NCBI RefSeq assembly: GCF_014773265.1
Contig: NZ_JACWMY010000007.1
Span: 267,956 to 331,955 of the forward strand
Length of the DNA stretch: 64,000 bases
Direction of reading: 5' to 3'
Source: Mucilaginibacter pankratovii
GTDB taxonomy: Bacteria; Bacteroidota; Bacteroidia; Sphingobacteriales; Sphingobacteriaceae
This document shows positions 43,261 to 50,884 of this stretch, one piece after another. Positions within the stretch are counted from its first letter, which is position 1. Every line of letters starts with the position of its first letter. Both the position numbers and the translations under genes were made by a program. The notes beneath the pieces were generated by a model, which ran no database searches, was not told the DNA's origin, and saw only the letters and a program-made list of their open reading frames with translations.

Positions 43261-44877
43261 ATGGAACAAAACAACTCAAAGAGTAATGGCTCGGCGTTGT
43301 ATACGCTGGTAACTGTATTCTTTTTCTGGGGCTTCCTGGCGGCCTCTAACGGGATTTTCATACCTTTTTGTAAAGCACATTTTAGTTTAACGCAATTCGA
43401 GTCGCAATTGATCGACTTTACCTTTTATGGAGGCTATTTTATAGGCTCGCTTATCCTGTATTTTGCTTCTGCCGCAACAAAGGTTGATATCCTGAATAAA
43501 ATTGGTTACAAAAACGGTATTATTTACGGGCTGCTGATATCTGCAGTTGGTGCCCTTATCATGATCCCGGCCATCAACTCAGGTTCGTTCGCGTTCATAT
43601 TGTTTACGTTCTTTGTAATAGCCTTAGGTTTCTCGTTACAACAAACCGCGGCCAACCCCTTTGTGGTTGCCCTGGGTAGCGCCGAAACCGGTACCCACCG
43701 CTTAAATTTTGCAGGTGGTGTAAACAACTTTGGCAGTATTATGGGCCCTGTTATCGTAAGTATCGTTTTATTCGGCTCGGCATCGGCAAAAATACCGGCT
43801 TCCGAAGTAAAGATCTCATCGGTTAATAACCTCTACTATATCCTGGCGGGCTTATTTATAGCTGTTGCGATATTCTTTTATGTATCAAAATTGCCAAAAG
43901 TAACCAGCGACGAAAAAATTGAACCAAGCAACAAGGCAAACCTGCCATTGGGTATCATCTTTATCGCGTTCCTTTTAATATTAGCTGCCAGCCCGCTTGC
44001 AGCAGCTACAAGCATTCCTAAGTCGTATTTTGTATATGCATCGTTGGCTATTATCCTGATCTCACTTATTGGTTCCGTGTCGGCATCGGCAAAAACTACA
44101 AATAAAGCTGGCTGGGGCGCTATGCAATACCCGCAACTGGTTTACGGTATGTTAGCCATCTTCACCTATGTAGGTGTAGAGGTAACCATCCAAAGTAACA
44201 TGGGCGCCTTGCTGGAATTACCTGCATTTGGTGGTTATGCCGCATCGGATATTGCTCCGTTTATCTCATTATACTGGGGTAGCTTAATGGTAGGCCGATG
44301 GACGGGTGCTATCGCTGCTTTCAGCCTTAGCAAAACCGCAAAGTTTGCTTTAACGGTTATTATTCCTTTTGTTGCTTTTGCCGTAGTGCTTATTGTTAAT
44401 CGCATTGGCGGTACCGATGTTACCAACCTTTACCCTTATGCGGCATGTGTGGCTATCCTGGTTATCGGCTTTATGATAGGCAACCAGAAACCGGTACGTA
44501 CACTGGCCATATTTGGTATTTTGGGCGCTTTATTTATGGTGATAGGTTTGATGACCACCGGGATGATCGCTATCTTCTCGTTCATCAGCGGTGGCTTATG
44601 CTGCTCTATTATGTGGCCGTCTATCTTCTCTTTATCGGTTACCGGTTTAGGGAAATACACCAGTCAGGGTTCGGCATTCTTAATTATGATGATCCTCGGT
44701 GGTTCTATCATTCCACCTGTACAAGGTATATTGGCCGATACCAGCGGTATCCACTTATCATACATCGTACCGGTTATCGGCTTTGCTTACCTGGCGTTTT
44801 TCGCCTTTAAAGCAGGTGCCGAGTTGAAGAAACAAGGTATCGACGTAGATAACCTGGAAGCAGGCGGAGGGCACTAG
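43261..44877 (+). CDS. Sugar MFS transporter (FucP/GluP type)
   Basis: A protein of 538 residues with 12 or more helices of the fucose:H+ symporter group of [66 protein letters not shown], and in the second half [18 protein letters not shown] and [26 protein letters not shown]. It would take up a monosaccharide such as fucose, glucose or galactose across the inner membrane. At 538 residues it is longer than FucP because of the loop and helices at about 195-290. No sugar-catabolism genes are next to it. Confidence 0.92.
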   Translation: MEQNNSKSNGSALYTLVTVFFFWGFLAASNGIFIPFCKAHFSLTQFESQLIDFTFYGGYFIGSLILYFASAATKVDILNKIGYKNGIIYGLLISAVGALIMIPAINSGSFAFILFTFFVIALGFSLQQTAANPFVVALGSAETGTHRLNFAGGVNNFGSIMGPVIVSIVLFGSASAKIPASEVKISSVNNLYYILAGLFIAVAIFFYVSKLPKVTSDEKIEPSNKANLPLGIIFIAFLLILAASPLAAATSIPKSYFVYASLAIILISLIGSVSASAKTTNKAGWGAMQYPQLVYGMLAIFTYVGVEVTIQSNMGALLELPAFGGYAASDIAPFISLYWGSLMVGRWTGAIAAFSLSKTAKFALTVIIPFVAFAVVLIVNRIGGTDVTNLYPYAACVAILVIGFMIGNQKPVRTLAIFGILGALFMVIGLMTTGMIAIFSFISGGLCCSIMWPSIFSLSVTGLGKYTSQGSAFLIMMILGGSIIPPVQGILADTSGIHLSYIVPVIGFAYLAFFAFKAGAELKKQGIDVDNLEAGGGH

Positions 44878-45048
44878 TTTTAGAGATTGGAGGTTAGAGA
44901 AATGGAGATTAGTTTGGATTATCCTAACTCCTTACTTCTACCACCAATCAATAAATTATACAGAGGTTAGTTAGCAAAATGCTAACTAACCTCTTTTCGT
45001 TAACTTAGTATTTTCCTAATCTCTAAACTCCAACCTCTAATCTCTAAC
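44877..45048. repeat. Long inverted repeat (AGAGATTnGAGGTTnGAG) enclosing a terminator
   Basis: The left arm (about 44877-44913, TTAGAGATTGGAGGTTAGAG) and the right arm (about 45013-45048, complement TTAGAGATTAGAGGTTGGAG) pair over about 35 bp with few mismatches. The right arm ends at the ATG of the deaminase gene. A shorter related word (GGTTAGAGATTTGTGATTAG) lies after purF at 41169-41190. Confidence 0.6.
44962..44997 (+). terminator. Terminator after the sugar transporter gene
   Basis: AGAGGTTAGTTAGCA-AAA-TGCTAACTAACCTCT then TTT: a perfect 15-bp stem. Confidence 0.92.
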
Positions 45049-45498
45049 ATGAAACCCACTTTCGATCATATCTTCATGAACCTGGCAACCGACCTGGCTA
45101 AGCGCTCTCACTGCGTTAAAGCGCAGGTGGGTGCAGTTTTAGCTAAGGATACCAGGATCATCTCCATTGGCTATAACGGCCCCCCCGCAGGCACGCATAA
45201 CTGCGATGAAGAGTTCCCGGAGCACGGTTGTCCGCGCGACTCTAAGGGCAGCTGCTCGCTTGCCCTGCACGCTGAGGAGAACGCCATTTTGTACGCGGTG
45301 AAGAACGGTGCCAATTTAGAAGGCGCAACACTATACACCACGCTATCGCCATGCCTGCCATGCGCCAGGCTCATCTTCTCTGCCGGTATTAAGCAAGTTT
45401 ACTTTGATAAATCGTACGCACAGTACAAAGGCCTTGCCAGCGACGAAGGCGTTGATTTTTTGAATAAATTTGGAGTGAGTGCGGTGAAGGCTGAATAG
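45049..45498 (+). CDS. dCMP deaminase family protein
   Basis: A protein of 149 residues. The zinc site is complete: HAEENAIL (His and catalytic Glu) and SPCLPCARL (two Cys). VGAVLAKDTRIISIGYNGPPAG and the DSKGSCSLALHAE loop are typical of deoxycytidylate deaminase, which makes dUMP for thymidylate synthesis. It lies next to (but opposite in strand to) the CMP kinase gene, so both neighbours act in pyrimidine nucleotide metabolism. Its ATG lies at the end of the long inverted repeat, with no separate leader. Confidence 0.93.
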   Translation: MKPTFDHIFMNLATDLAKRSHCVKAQVGAVLAKDTRIISIGYNGPPAGTHNCDEEFPEHGCPRDSKGSCSLALHAEENAILYAVKNGANLEGATLYTTLSPCLPCARLIFSAGIKQVYFDKSYAQYKGLASDEGVDFLNKFGVSAVKAE

Positions 45499-45593
45499 GG
45501 GGTGAAAGGTAAAAGGCGAAGGGTAAAAGGTTTTGCTTTCGCTATTCGCTTTTATTTTGCAATTGCGGCAAACAAAACAATTAAGGTTGCATT

Positions 45594-45630
45594 CCCTTTA
45601 ACCTTTAACCTTTAACCTTTAACCTTTAAC
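45594..45630. repeat. Heptamer tandem repeat (CCTTTAA)n
   Basis: About five copies of CCTTTAA, ending right at the stop of the CMP kinase gene (45631). Purine-rich near-copies (AAAGGTAAAAGGCGAAGGGT) lie at 45505-45530, so the two could pair as a loose hairpin. It could vary in number by slippage. Confidence 0.65.
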
Positions 45631-46302
45631 CTATAAAAGAGGTTCCACCTTATCCAGCGCGAATTGGAGTTGCTGCTCGGGGGTGAGTTCGGTATTGTCT
45701 AATATGATGGCATCATCGGCGCGTACCAGCGGACTTTCCACGCGGGTGGTGTCTGCGTAGTCGCGGTGAGCCAGGTTCTCAAATACTTCTTCTAATGTAA
45801 CATCCGGCTCTTTGGTGTGGATCTCCTTGTAGCGTCGTTCGGCGCGTACTTTTGGGTCGGCGGTCATAAATAACTTTACAGGCGCGGTAGGGAACACGGC
45901 GGTGCCGATATCGCGGCCATCCATTACTATGTTTTTTGATTTGCCCATGCGTTGCTGCTGCTTCACCATCTCTCGCCTAACCTCCTTGAGGGCGGCTACC
46001 GCACTCACCTTTTCGGATACGGGCATCTGGCGGATCTCTTCGGATACCTCCTCGTCGTTCAGGGTGATGTGCGATTCGTAATCGCGCGAATGGAAATTGA
46101 GGTGGATATTTTTAAGCGCTTCCTCCACCTGGGCATGGTTGGCCATATCCACATCGTTCCGTAAAAAATATAAGGCAACCGCACGATACATTGCGCCGCT
46201 GTCTACATAAATAAAATGGAGTTTTTTGGCCAGTGCTTTGGCCAGGGTGCTTTTACCGCATGAGGAGTAGCCGTCGATAGCTACGATAATGTTATTGCTC
46301 AT
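45631..46302 (-). CDS. cmk: (d)CMP kinase
   Basis: A protein of 223 residues. It phosphorylates CMP and dCMP with ATP in the cytoplasm. The P-loop is IDGYSSCGKSTLAKALA (residues 9-25); SGAMYRAVALY follows, then VMDGRDIGTAVFPTAPVKLFMTADPKVRAERR, and near the end DYADTTRVESPLVRADDAIILDN. Normal length, ATG start. It is convergent with the deaminase gene. Confidence 0.96.
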   Translation of the reverse strand: MSNNIIVAIDGYSSCGKSTLAKALAKKLHFIYVDSGAMYRAVALYFLRNDVDMANHAQVEEALKNIHLNFHSRDYESHITLNDEEVSEEIRQMPVSEKVSAVAALKEVRREMVKQQQRMGKSKNIVMDGRDIGTAVFPTAPVKLFMTADPKVRAERRYKEIHTKEPDVTLEEVFENLAHRDYADTTRVESPLVRADDAIILDNTELTPEQQLQFALDKVEPLL

Positions 46303-46365
46303 CGGGATACGAAGTTAGGGTTTTTGCCCGTCATTTCCAATAACCTGCGGGCCTGTTTGCCCCGG

Positions 46366-46401
46366 AAGTGTCCCACTTTGCGTGTGGGACACTTGTTTTT
46401 T
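46366..46401. repeat. Hairpin AAGTGTCCCAC/GTGGGACACTT between cmk and arfB
   Basis: Perfect 11-bp arms (46366-46376 and 46384-46394), 7-nt loop, and a T-run on the plus strand. No plus-strand gene lies just upstream that it could terminate. GGGACA recurs at about 46450 and 46550. The remainder of the 282-bp gap holds nothing recognised. Confidence 0.6.
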
Positions 46402-46584
46402 GATAGCGGTTGATTGTCAGTGTTTTATGCAAAATCAGTGAAACACTTTGGGACATCCCTGTTAGTTAAGTGATCCGCCTAACTTATTTTCTGCCAGATG
46501 GTTAAACAAAATTTAAAAAATCGGGCCGACGGAGGTGAAATACTTACGTGGGACAGCATTCAACTAATTTATTAAATTCGCGCC

Positions 46585-46998
46585 ATGAATTTTGATAAGG
46601 CCAGCCTGCAGAAAGAGATCAGTTACAAAACATCACGCAGCGGGGGTAAAGGCGGGCAAAACGTAAATAAGGTATCCAGCAAGGTAGAACTGCTGTTTAA
46701 TATAAACGATTCGGCACTGTTTACCGATGAGGAAAAACTATTGCTGAACGAAAAGCTGCAGAGCCGTTTTAATAAAGACGGCTACGTACAGGTAATATGC
46801 GATGAAGAACGCAGCCAGTATCTCAACAAAGAAATCGCGGTGGAGCGCCTTATTGTTTTGCTGGGTAACGCGCTTATTAAGCCAAAGATCCGCAAGAAAC
46901 TAAAGGTGAGTAAGGCAGCCAAACTGGCCCGCCTCGGCAACAAAAAAGCACAATCCGATAAGAAGGAGAACCGCAAAAAGAATTTCGATATTAATTAA
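46585..46998 (+). CDS. arfB: Ribosome-rescue peptidyl-tRNA hydrolase ArfB
   Basis: A protein of 137 residues with the GGQ loop in SRSGGKGGQNVNKVSSKVEL (residues 17-36) of class-I release factors and a C-terminal basic tail (KKLKVSKAAKLARLGNKKAQSDKKENRKK) that enters the empty mRNA channel. It frees stalled ribosomes that lack a stop codon. The length is normal for ArfB (YaeJ). It overlaps the convergent LpxR-like gene by 8 bp at the 3' ends. Confidence 0.95.
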   Translation: MNFDKASLQKEISYKTSRSGGKGGQNVNKVSSKVELLFNINDSALFTDEEKLLLNEKLQSRFNKDGYVQVICDEERSQYLNKEIAVERLIVLLGNALIKPKIRKKLKVSKAAKLARLGNKKAQSDKKENRKKNFDIN

Positions 46999-47944
46999 AG
47001 CGATACAACAGCGTTGCCGAACCCCATTGATGCGCTTTTGCCTGGTATTTAACGTCCTTAGTGTTGAAGATGGCAGCTAAGCCGTATACAAACCTGCCGC
47101 TTACGTAGTTTACACCTACCTCGTTACTGAAAACAAAATGGCGGATATCTTTGGTAACCTCCATAGTGCCAGCCTCCGGGTGATCTTTAAACATGCTGCC
47201 TTGTATAGTGGCATCGTAACCGATAAGGTTTGCCTGTGGTTTGTAATAAAAGAAAAGCTCATGCTGGTGCAGTAATGTGTTTTTGCTTTTTGAGGCGGTA
47301 CTTTGCGTGCTCGACGATTGAAACAGCTGGTTGAAATTGCCTAAGCGGATAAGCGGACCAGCGCCTGCGCTAACAAAGCCGGTACCCAAATTGGCGTAGG
47401 TAGCCGCAGATACATCTATCCATGAACCTCGTGCAAGCAGTTTGTTATATTCTGCCGAGAGGTTTAACTCCACGTCGTTCCTGATCTGGTATTCCCAGCC
47501 CTCGGGCGGGTAAAAACCGAATGTTTTATGAATAAACTCCTGTGCGCCCCGCCCGCCCGAAGCCGGGCCGACCACGCCAACCCTGGCGGTAAGCTTTAAG
47601 TTACTTTCGCTTTTATAAAGCAGGTTTAACGATGCACCGGCGTATAAATAGCCTGCGAAGGGCCTGTCGAGATAGTCTACCGATGGTATAGCTGCCGATT
47701 GTGGGTTATATAATTTTTGCCCCAATTCAAAGCCCAGTACCTTATTGGCCAATTTTTCGTTTTTGCCGGCATCCAGCGCTTTGCGGTAATAAAGGAAAAC
47801 GCCGTTGGTGTAATACCTGTCGCTTCCCTGCGCCAGGAAAGAATCGTTATCAGATTGTAAGCCAAATTCGTGCCCGCGGGTTTGCGCAAAGGTGTTTACG
47901 CCGGCAAACAGGCAGGCGGCTAAAGCAAAAAGTTTAATTTTCAT
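46991..47944 (-). CDS. LpxR-like lipid A deacylase family outer-membrane protein
   Basis: A protein of 317 residues. The second ATG (47944) is used because it begins MKIKLFALAACLFAGVNTFAQ, a signal peptide. The mature start GHEFGLQSDNDSFLAQGSDRYYTNGVFLYYRK matches the LpxR/DUF2219 family, in which the Asn/Asp and the YYTNG segment belong to the active site and calcium site of the 12-strand barrel. LpxR removes the 3'-acyl chains of lipid A. The end, ATLLYRFN, has the aromatic residue wanted by BamA. Two more barrel genes lie upstream on the same strand. Confidence 0.85.
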   Translation of the reverse strand: MKIKLFALAACLFAGVNTFAQTRGHEFGLQSDNDSFLAQGSDRYYTNGVFLYYRKALDAGKNEKLANKVLGFELGQKLYNPQSAAIPSVDYLDRPFAGYLYAGASLNLLYKSESNLKLTARVGVVGPASGGRGAQEFIHKTFGFYPPEGWEYQIRNDVELNLSAEYNKLLARGSWIDVSAATYANLGTGFVSAGAGPLIRLGNFNQLFQSSSTQSTASKSKNTLLHQHELFFYYKPQANLIGYDATIQGSMFKDHPEAGTMEVTKDIRHFVFSNEVGVNYVSGRFVYGLAAIFNTKDVKYQAKAHQWGSATLLYRFN

Positions 47945-47980
47945 CAAGGGTTTATAAAAAAGCTTCGCTAAAATAGAAAA

Positions 47981-48601
47981 TCAGGATGATTTAACTTTAA
48001 TAGGCTTTACTTTATTTTTGAATGTATAGCCAACACCTATGTACGGCCAAAAGGGGAGCCCCTCGTTTTTTACAATAACGCTGTTACCTACGCGAAAGTT
48101 TAAGCCACCTTTTAAGGGCTGGTAGCGGTAGCCATATGTTACTGACCATATTACGCCAGACCCGTACTGCTTAAACTTTGTTGAACCAGGGAGTGATGGA
48201 TCGTTAAGGAATGGGGTGTAGTCGGTTTTAAAGTCGTAGTAAAAGGTTACCCCGACACCGACTTCAAAAAAGCTACTCTTTTTGCCAAAGAGGGAGTTAA
48301 GCAAAAGGGGCACGGCCAGTGCTTTTTCATTATCTATAAACACATAAGTTAAGCCAATGCGTGCGCCAATGCCTTTCCGGCTTTTTCTAAACCGGGTATC
48401 ATAATTAACCGAATACAGAGAGCCGGGGCCGAATGCCTCAAAATAAATGCTTTTGGCACGTTGGTTTAACAGCTTGTTTAGGGAATCTTTTTTAAGGGAG
48501 TCCTGAGCAGTTATTTTTACCGGGCTTGCTTGCTGAGCGTGTAAACCCTGAAAGCAGCCCCCAATTATTAATAAAGACGTTACTAATAATAGCTTTTTCA
48601 T
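47981..48601 (-). CDS. Outer-membrane barrel protein, paralogue 1
   Basis: A protein of 206 residues with a signal peptide (MKKLLLVTSLLIIGGCFQGLHAQ); a Cys lies inside it but the AQ cleavage site suits a normal signal better. The start at 48601 is preferred over one 18 bp upstream. The mature part has IYFEAFGPGSLYSVNYDTRF, GYRYQPLKGGLNFRVG and LPFWPYIGVGYTF, shared with the next gene (VYFEVLGPGAVYSFNYDTRF, GYRYQPIDGGFTFRGG, IPYWPYLSFGYSF). It is an eight-strand type barrel of unknown role. It ends in the basic tail KVKPIKVKSS. It starts 1 bp after the stop of paralogue 2. Confidence 0.75.
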   Translation of the reverse strand: MKKLLLVTSLLIIGGCFQGLHAQQASPVKITAQDSLKKDSLNKLLNQRAKSIYFEAFGPGSLYSVNYDTRFRKSRKGIGARIGLTYVFIDNEKALAVPLLLNSLFGKKSSFFEVGVGVTFYYDFKTDYTPFLNDPSLPGSTKFKQYGSGVIWSVTYGYRYQPLKGGLNFRVGNSVIVKNEGLPFWPYIGVGYTFKNKVKPIKVKSS

Positions 48602-48602
48602 G

Positions 48603-49187
48603 TTAAAACGAATACCCAAAGCTTAGGTAAGGCCAATAAGGAATAAGCTGGTGCGAGGAAAATATGGGGCTGAAGCCACCACGAAAGGTAAAACCACCAT
48701 CGATCGGCTGGTAACGGTAACCAAAGTTAAGCGAACCATACACGCCATTTTCGGTATGGCGCTGGCTTTGCGGATAATAATCCGTTGGATATTCGGTATA
48801 ATCATAATAGCGGTCGCCAAAAAAATCCGAATGGCTGTCCGAATTGTAATGGTAAAATGTGGCACCCGCGCCTACTTCAAAGTATTTACCGTTTTTGCCA
48901 AGCAGGTAATTAAAAACTATAGGGATGGTGAGGATGCGGTCGCCGCTTTCGGCGTAATAACTGATACCTGCACGCCCGCCTAAACCGTCTTGCCGGTTTT
49001 TAAAGCGGGTATCGTAATTAAATGAATATACAGCGCCGGGACCCAGCACCTCGAAGTATACATTTTGAGCCTTTTTATTGGCGTAAACATTGTTTAACGA
49101 ATCGGCTTTTGAAAGCTTTTGCGCATTGGCAGACAGGGAAGCGATGGTAATTAAGGCGATAACCGCCGGGCGTAGAAATTTTATCAT
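48603..49187 (-). CDS. Outer-membrane barrel protein, paralogue 2
   Basis: A protein of 194 residues with a signal peptide (to SANAQ, near residue 22), a polar segment with LSKADSLNNVYANKKAQNVYFEV, and barrel strands to the end, LSFGYSF. It shares its layout and many residues with paralogue 1, so the two arose by tandem duplication. A Tyr/Asp-rich loop (DFFGDRYYDYTEYPTDYYPQ) replaces the FLNDPSLPGSTKF loop of the other. Function unknown. It is first of the three-gene minus-strand unit that ends with the LpxR-like gene, and its promoter must lie near the palindrome block. Confidence 0.75.
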   Translation of the reverse strand: MIKFLRPAVIALITIASLSANAQKLSKADSLNNVYANKKAQNVYFEVLGPGAVYSFNYDTRFKNRQDGLGGRAGISYYAESGDRILTIPIVFNYLLGKNGKYFEVGAGATFYHYNSDSHSDFFGDRYYDYTEYPTDYYPQSQRHTENGVYGSLNFGYRYQPIDGGFTFRGGFSPIFSSHQLIPYWPYLSFGYSF

Positions 49188-49223
49188 ATATGGTTTAAGC
49201 TGCCATGAAGATAAGGGATAAAT

Positions 49224-49691
49224 TTAAAATGCGACGAATATTTTAATTTATTGAAGGGCCTGAGACCACCACCATCGGTGTTCGGAAGAATCAATTTGTT
49301 CCCCTCTTGAGGATAACTGCCTATAACTTGACAGACGGGTAATTCATAAGACGTTCCGCTGGAACGTAAAAGGCCTTTTCGGCATTTTCTACCCATAAAA
49401 CATCCCGAAGGGATGAAGAAAAGCAAAATCGTTCCAGAGGAACGTCTTATGGGTAGATTAAAATGCAACGAATATTTTAATTTATTGAAGGGCCTGAGAC
49501 CACCACCATCGGTGTTCGGAAGAATCAATTTGTTCCCCTCTTGAGGGTAACTGCCTATAACTTGACAGACGGGTAATTCATAAGACGTTCCGCTGGAACG
49601 TAAAAGGTCTTTTCGGCATTTTCTACCCATAAAACATCCCGAAGGGATGAAGAAAAGCAAAATCGTTCCAGAGGAACGTCTTATGGGTAGA
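49224..49691. repeat. Tandem duplication of a 234-bp palindrome unit
   Basis: 49224-49457 and 49458-49691 are direct repeats of 234 bp with only about three differences seen by eye (G/A near 49232, A/G near 49312, C/T near 49374). Each unit has ACGTTCC-GCT-GGAACGT, CATCCC-GAA-GGGATG, CGTTCC-AGA-GGAACG and the arm pair CTACCCATAA/TTATGGGTAG enclosing the last two. As 234 is a multiple of three, a long open frame runs through on the minus strand (49184-49756), but it repeats itself and is not a gene. Confidence 0.9.
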
Positions 49692-50000
49692 AAAAAGGCG
49701 ACAATTTTTACGTTCCGTAGGAACGTTTTATGGATATGCCTAGTGATGGGCTGCAAATTTCACCAGATGTTCCGATGGAACGTTGCATATTGGATGCTTT
49801 TTCTACCAACCAAACATCCCTATGGAATGAGAAAAAATCCCGTTCCTTAGGAACGGTTGTTTGGTAGAAAAATTTAATAGTCGTTTTTTACGTTCCATCG
49901 GAACGTTTGGTGTAAGCTGTCTAATGATGGGCTATTACTCTCAAGAGGGGAATCGCTCATTCCCCCGCTTTTCCGAATCTTCCGAACATCTGTGGAGACA
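49692..50000. repeat. Diverged and inverted palindrome units
   Basis: Further GTTCC-NNN-GGAAC palindromes lie at 49710-49726, 49769-49781, 49840-49856 and 49890-49906, and CATCCC-TAT-GGAATG at 49815-49829. TTTTTCTA/TAGAAAAA plus CCAAACA/TGTTTGG (49798-49816 and 49858-49872) match the outer stem of the tandem units with paired changes. The part 49890-49995 is an inverted, diverged copy of 49271-49367 (CCCCTCTTGAG and GTTCGGAAG words). No gene is seen from 49188 to 50062. Confidence 0.85.
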
Positions 50001-50062
50001 ATACAGGCTATTGAAAACCGCCATGTTAGTATGTAAGAAGACAAGTGGCGGTAGCTTCTGCT

Positions 50063-50809
50063 TTAGTGTTGCAAGTAGGCATTCGGCACGTTGTTAGGCT
50101 TATAATCAATACCAAATGCGTGCTTTATTAGTAAGGAAACTGTTTCTGCCACGGTTTTCTCCCTACGGTGCATTTGCGGGAGCGAACCCATCATGGCGTA
50201 GCTGATAGGGTTTACCGCCGGTATAAAGGTTTCCCATTCGTAGCCTTTGCCCCATATCAATCCTTTAACCGCAACAAGTGTATCAGCTTTATTTTGAAGC
50301 AAAAACTGAAGCATTTCTTTTGAAGAATTTCCGTTTTGGTTTACCGTATGAAAAATAGGGGTATGCCCGCCAAAACCATGCTCATCAAGGGCCGCTTTGG
50401 CATTTACATCCGCCCCATATTTTAAAAGTACTTCCGCGCAAGGCAGGCTGTTGTATTCGGCACAAAAATGCATTAGGGTACCGCCGGTGAGCGGCGTGTA
50501 GGTGTTGTTAAAAAGCGAATAAGTTTTGAATGCGATATCGGGCTGATGTTTTAATTCGAGTTCGAGCGTTTCGGCATCGTGCGCTAAAACGGCAAGCAGG
50601 GGCTTGTCCTCAAATACCAGCCCGGCATTTATAAAAGCCTTGATGCAGTGCTTAAACTTTTCGCCGCGCGAATACATTTCCACCATGCTGGTAAAAAGCG
50701 GCACGCCGTTGTGTATTTCATTCGGGCTGCCGCCCTGCGCAAAATAAGCCGCTATCCCTTCAATAGAATGTACCTCAATGGCGTAAATGATCTGATCAAA
50801 ACCTGGCAT
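50063..50809 (-). CDS. Ankyrin-repeat protein
   Basis: A protein of 248 residues without a signal peptide. Ankyrin-type units are visible: AIEVHSIEGIAAYFAQGGSPNEIHNGVPLFTSMVE, GGTLMHFCAEYNSLPCAEVLLKYGADVNAKAALDEHG and HTPIFHTVNQNGNSSKEMLQFLLQNKAD. The part 165-220 departs from the pattern. Ankyrin folds bind proteins; no partner is evident. It stands alone, flanked by the palindrome block at its 3' side. The last 30 residues (KHAFGIDYKPNNVPNAYLQH) have no match. Confidence 0.85.
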   Translation of the reverse strand: MPGFDQIIYAIEVHSIEGIAAYFAQGGSPNEIHNGVPLFTSMVEMYSRGEKFKHCIKAFINAGLVFEDKPLLAVLAHDAETLELELKHQPDIAFKTYSLFNNTYTPLTGGTLMHFCAEYNSLPCAEVLLKYGADVNAKAALDEHGFGGHTPIFHTVNQNGNSSKEMLQFLLQNKADTLVAVKGLIWGKGYEWETFIPAVNPISYAMMGSLPQMHRREKTVAETVSLLIKHAFGIDYKPNNVPNAYLQH

Positions 50810-50884
50810 AAAACAAAAGTAGAAATATAGGTTTGATATTTCTACTTGATAGTTAGGGGCTTATGAAAAAAAATAGGCGTTACT

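Noticed and set aside
45171..45374. Minus-strand open frame within the dCMP deaminase gene
   Set aside because: It overlaps the zinc-site motifs of the real gene and has no similarity of its own.
41257..45498. Polysaccharide utilisation locus around GH16, LysE and the sugar transporter
   Set aside because: There is no susC/susD pair, and the genes lie on different strands with terminators between them.
49184..49756. A 190-codon open frame on the minus strand across the palindrome block
   Set aside because: It is a translation of the 234-bp direct repeat (the same 78 residues twice), whose length is a multiple of three; the composition is not coding-like.
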